A stretch of DNA of 6,095 nt from contig DDBY01000166.1 in the NCBI GenBank assembly GCA_002334985.1, positions 1 through 6,095 on the forward strand, given 5' to 3'. The stretch is from Micavibrio sp. UBA2020. Its GTDB lineage: Bacteria; Pseudomonadota; Alphaproteobacteria; Micavibrionales; UBA2020. Numbering within the stretch: position 1 is the stretch's first letter; every line of letters starts with the position of its first letter. The notes under the pieces are model-generated. The model was given only the letters and a program-made list of their open reading frames with translations. It made no database searches and was not told where the DNA came from. Positions 4,095 through 6,095 of this stretch are shown here, piece after piece. The position numbers and the translations under genes were made by a program.

Positions 4095-5987
4095 ATGGAC
4101 GACAAGGACACAAACGCCCCTACCCCCGATGGGGCAGCCAAAGCCCCCGCCGGCGTTGCGGTCATTGAGGCCTGCGTCAAAACCCTGCCGGGCAGCCCCG
4201 GCGTTTACCGCATGATGAACGCGGCTGGCGATGTGCTTTATGTGGGCAAGGCAAAGAACCTCAAAAAACGCGTCACGGCCTATACGCAGCCGCAAAAACA
4301 ATCTATCCGCATCCAGCGCATGATTGCGGCGACGGCCAGCATGGAATTCACGACAACGCATACCGAAGCGGAAGCGCTGCTGCTGGAAGCCAACCTGATT
4401 AAAAAGCTCAAGCCCCGCTATAACATCCTGCTGCGCGACGATAAGTCCTTCCCCTATATCCTGATTACAGGCGACCATGATTTCCCGCAGGTGACCAAAC
4501 ACCGCGGCGCACGCGACCGCAAGGGGGAGTATTTCGGCCCCTTCGCCTCCGGCTTCGCGGTGAACGAGACGCTGGCCGTACTGCACAAGGCGTTTTTGCT
4601 GCGCAATTGTTCCGACCATGTATTCGCACTGCGCACGCGCCCTTGTTTGCAATATCAAATCAAACGCTGCACCGCGCCCTGCGTCGCCAAGGTCACACAC
4701 CGCCAGTATGCGGAGCAGGTCGATATGGCGCGCCAGTTTCTGGAAGGCCGCAGCCGCGCGATACAGGAAGAATTCGCGGGCAAAATGCAAACCGCCAGCG
4801 ACAATCTGGACTTCGAAGAAGCGGCCGCCTACCGCGACCGCATCCGCGCCCTGACGCAGATACAGGCGGAGCAAACGGTGAATGTCGAGGGCCTCGACAG
4901 TGCCGATGTTTTCGCTATCCACCGCGACGCTGGCGCGTCCTGCGTGCAGGTGTTCTTTTTCCGCGCGGGGCAGAATTTCGGCAACCGCGCCTATTTCCCG
5001 CGGCATGAAAAAGATGAAACGACCGCGGAGATTCTCTCTGCCTTTATCGCGCAGTTTTACACCAACAAACCGGTGCCGCGCGACATCATCGTAACCGACG
5101 ACGTAGAGGCCACGGAGGTGCTGGAACAAGCCCTGCGCGACAAAGCCGGATACAAAGTCAGCATCGCAAGACCCCAGCGCGGGGAGCGCAAGCAGCTGAC
5201 CGACATGGCGCTGAAAAACGCGCGCGAAGCCCTCGCCCGCCGCATGGCGGATGCGCAGGCGCAGGAAGTTTTATTTGAAAAACTGGCCGAGGTTTTCGGC
5301 CTCGACGCCCCGCCGGAGCGTATCGAAATTTACGACAACAGCCACATCGCAGGTACCCATACGCTGGGCGCGATGGTGGTGGCAACGCCCGAGGGTTTGC
5401 AAAAAAACGCCTACCGCAAATTCAATGCCAAGGGCGACATCACGGGCGGCGACGATTACGGCATGATGCGCGAAATGCTGACGCGCCGTTTTCAATCCCT
5501 GCTGAAGGCGGAGGGTGAAGGCGAAACGCCCGTCTGGCCTGATTTGCTGTTGATTGACGGCGGACAGGGGCAGCTGAGCGCCACAATGGAAACACTGGCC
5601 GAGCTGGGCATCGACGGCTTGAGCGTCGTTGCCATCGCCAAAGGCCCCGACCGCAACGCAGGGCGGGAGAAGTTTTTTATGCCGGGGCGCGATACTTTCA
5701 GCCTGCCGCCGGACGACCCTGTTCTTTATTTTCTGCAGCGCTTGCGTGACGAGGCGCACCGATTCGCCATAACATCCCACCGGGCACGGCGCAGCAAGGC
5801 TATCGGGGCTACCCCCCTTGATAGCGTCCCCGGCATCGGCGCGCGGCGCAAAAAAGCCCTGCTTTTGCACTTTGGTTCTGCAAAAGCGGTTGCCGAAGCG
5901 GGGGTGGCTGATTTACAAAAGGTAACAGGCATCAGCAAGGCGGTGGCGGAGCGGATTTACGCTTTTTTCCACGACACAGATTCCTGA
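4095..5987 (+). CDS. uvrC: Excinuclease ABC subunit C (UvrC)
   Basis: UvrC joins the UvrB-DNA complex in nucleotide excision repair and cuts the damaged strand on both sides of the lesion. From ATG 4095 the product is 630 residues, normal for the family. The GIY-YIG nuclease domain that makes the 3' cut has SPGVYRM (34-40), YVGKAKNLKKRV (49-60, catalytic Tyr49 and Arg59) and the glutamate of LLLEANLIKKLKPRYN (Glu98). Cys172, 184, 192 and 196 match the 12-8-4 spacing of the Fe-S cluster cysteines of E. coli UvrC. A UvrB-contacting UVR segment spans about 224-257. The RNase H-like domain for the 5' cut has YDNSH (Asp414), GGDDYG (Asp453/454), LIDGGQGQL (Asp488) and RDEAH (His555). Helix-hairpin-helix motifs close the protein (575-625). 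The frame extends to a TTG at 4041, but the ATG is preferred: the extra 18 residues are not family-like and would overlap the likely promoter. No strong Shine-Dalgarno precedes either start. Confidence 0.97.
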   Translation: MDDKDTNAPTPDGAAKAPAGVAVIEACVKTLPGSPGVYRMMNAAGDVLYVGKAKNLKKRVTAYTQPQKQSIRIQRMIAATASMEFTTTHTEAEALLLEANLIKKLKPRYNILLRDDKSFPYILITGDHDFPQVTKHRGARDRKGEYFGPFASGFAVNETLAVLHKAFLLRNCSDHVFALRTRPCLQYQIKRCTAPCVAKVTHRQYAEQVDMARQFLEGRSRAIQEEFAGKMQTASDNLDFEEAAAYRDRIRALTQIQAEQTVNVEGLDSADVFAIHRDAGASCVQVFFFRAGQNFGNRAYFPRHEKDETTAEILSAFIAQFYTNKPVPRDIIVTDDVEATEVLEQALRDKAGYKVSIARPQRGERKQLTDMALKNAREALARRMADAQAQEVLFEKLAEVFGLDAPPERIEIYDNSHIAGTHTLGAMVVATPEGLQKNAYRKFNAKGDITGGDDYGMMREMLTRRFQSLLKAEGEGETPVWPDLLLIDGGQGQLSATMETLAELGIDGLSVVAIAKGPDRNAGREKFFMPGRDTFSLPPDDPVLYFLQRLRDEAHRFAITSHRARRSKAIGATPLDSVPGIGARRKKALLLHFGSAKAVAEAGVADLQKVTGISKAVAERIYAFFHDTDS

Positions 5988-6006
5988 CGTAAGGGAAAAA
6001 AAGAAC

Positions 6007-6095
6007 ATGTCCAAACCCAGCATCGCATTCAACATCCCGAACATGCTTTCCTATTACCGTATTCTGGTCATTCCGGCCATGTTCGGCCTTTTCTA
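6007..6095 (+). CDS. pgsA: PgsA-like CDP-alcohol phosphatidyltransferase, N-terminal fragment
   Basis: Only 29 codons are in the window. ATG at 6007 has AAGGGA (5991-5996) 10 bases upstream and starts 19 bases after the uvrC stop, so the two are probably co-transcribed. The visible sequence contains NIPNMLSYYRILVIP (9-23), which matches the conserved start of PgsA proteins (N-x-P-N-x-L-T-x-x-R-I-x-x-I-P) and leads into the first membrane helix. PgsA makes phosphatidylglycerophosphate from CDP-diacylglycerol and glycerol 3-phosphate at the inner membrane, the committed step to phosphatidylglycerol and cardiolipin. The catalytic CDP-alcohol motif (DGxxAR...GxxxDxxxD) lies beyond the edge, so another member of the superfamily cannot be excluded. 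The uvrC neighbour supports pgsA. Confidence 0.85.
   Translation, partial: MSKPSIAFNIPNMLSYYRILVIPAMFGLF

Noticed and set aside
4056..5129. Minus-strand 357-codon ORF inside uvrC, and shorter ones at 5271-5870 and elsewhere
   Set aside because: uvrC is complete with all its motifs. The opposite frames stay open because of G+C-rich codon use and show no recognisable domains.

Overview
The window looks like chromosomal DNA from an alphaproteobacterium. The uvrC gene is followed 19 bases later by a pgsA-like gene in the same direction, an order common in that class. The tRNA-Leu promoter has a CTTGAC-type -35 box. The RTX protein carries the long 'ENLTLTG / GNALDN' type of repeat frequent in alphaproteobacterial calcium-binding proteins. 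The assignment to class is inference; genus cannot be fixed from this sequence.

Layout. (1) Positions 1-2355, minus strand: a very long reading frame, 785 codons and still open at the left edge, encoding an RTX (hemolysin-type calcium-binding) protein built almost wholly of repeats. Its C-terminus, where a type I secretion signal would sit, is outside the window. (2) Positions 2356-2728: an intergenic stretch with candidate promoter elements for the RTX gene, a small inverted repeat, a weak terminator candidate, and a possible 27-codon ORF coupled to the gene upstream. (3) Positions 2729-3472, minus: a conserved but uncharacterised single-pass membrane or exported protein with lower G+C than uvrC. 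(4) Positions 3558-3643, minus: tRNA-Leu(UAA) with encoded CCA, read from a recognisable promoter that overlaps the stop codon of the next gene. (5) Positions 3679-3930, minus: a small two-helix membrane protein resembling the DUF2892/YgaP-TM type, with a CPAC motif. (6) Positions 3931-4094: an A+T-rich divergent promoter region. (7) Positions 4095-5987, plus: uvrC, complete, with all expected catalytic and Fe-S residues. (8) Positions 6007-6095, plus: the first 29 codons of a pgsA-like CDP-alcohol phosphatidyltransferase.

How it fits together. The right half is core housekeeping: DNA excision repair and phospholipid synthesis, probably one operon. The left half, beyond the 3' end of the tRNA, holds a secreted or surface RTX protein and a gene of unknown function, and is more accessory in character. 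No secretion ABC transporter, membrane-fusion protein, transposase or CRISPR array is visible. I see no clearly new multi-gene system here. The points most worth a second look are the repeat-only architecture of the RTX protein, its irregular modules, the coupled 27-codon ORF and the small inverted repeat at the RTX promoter.
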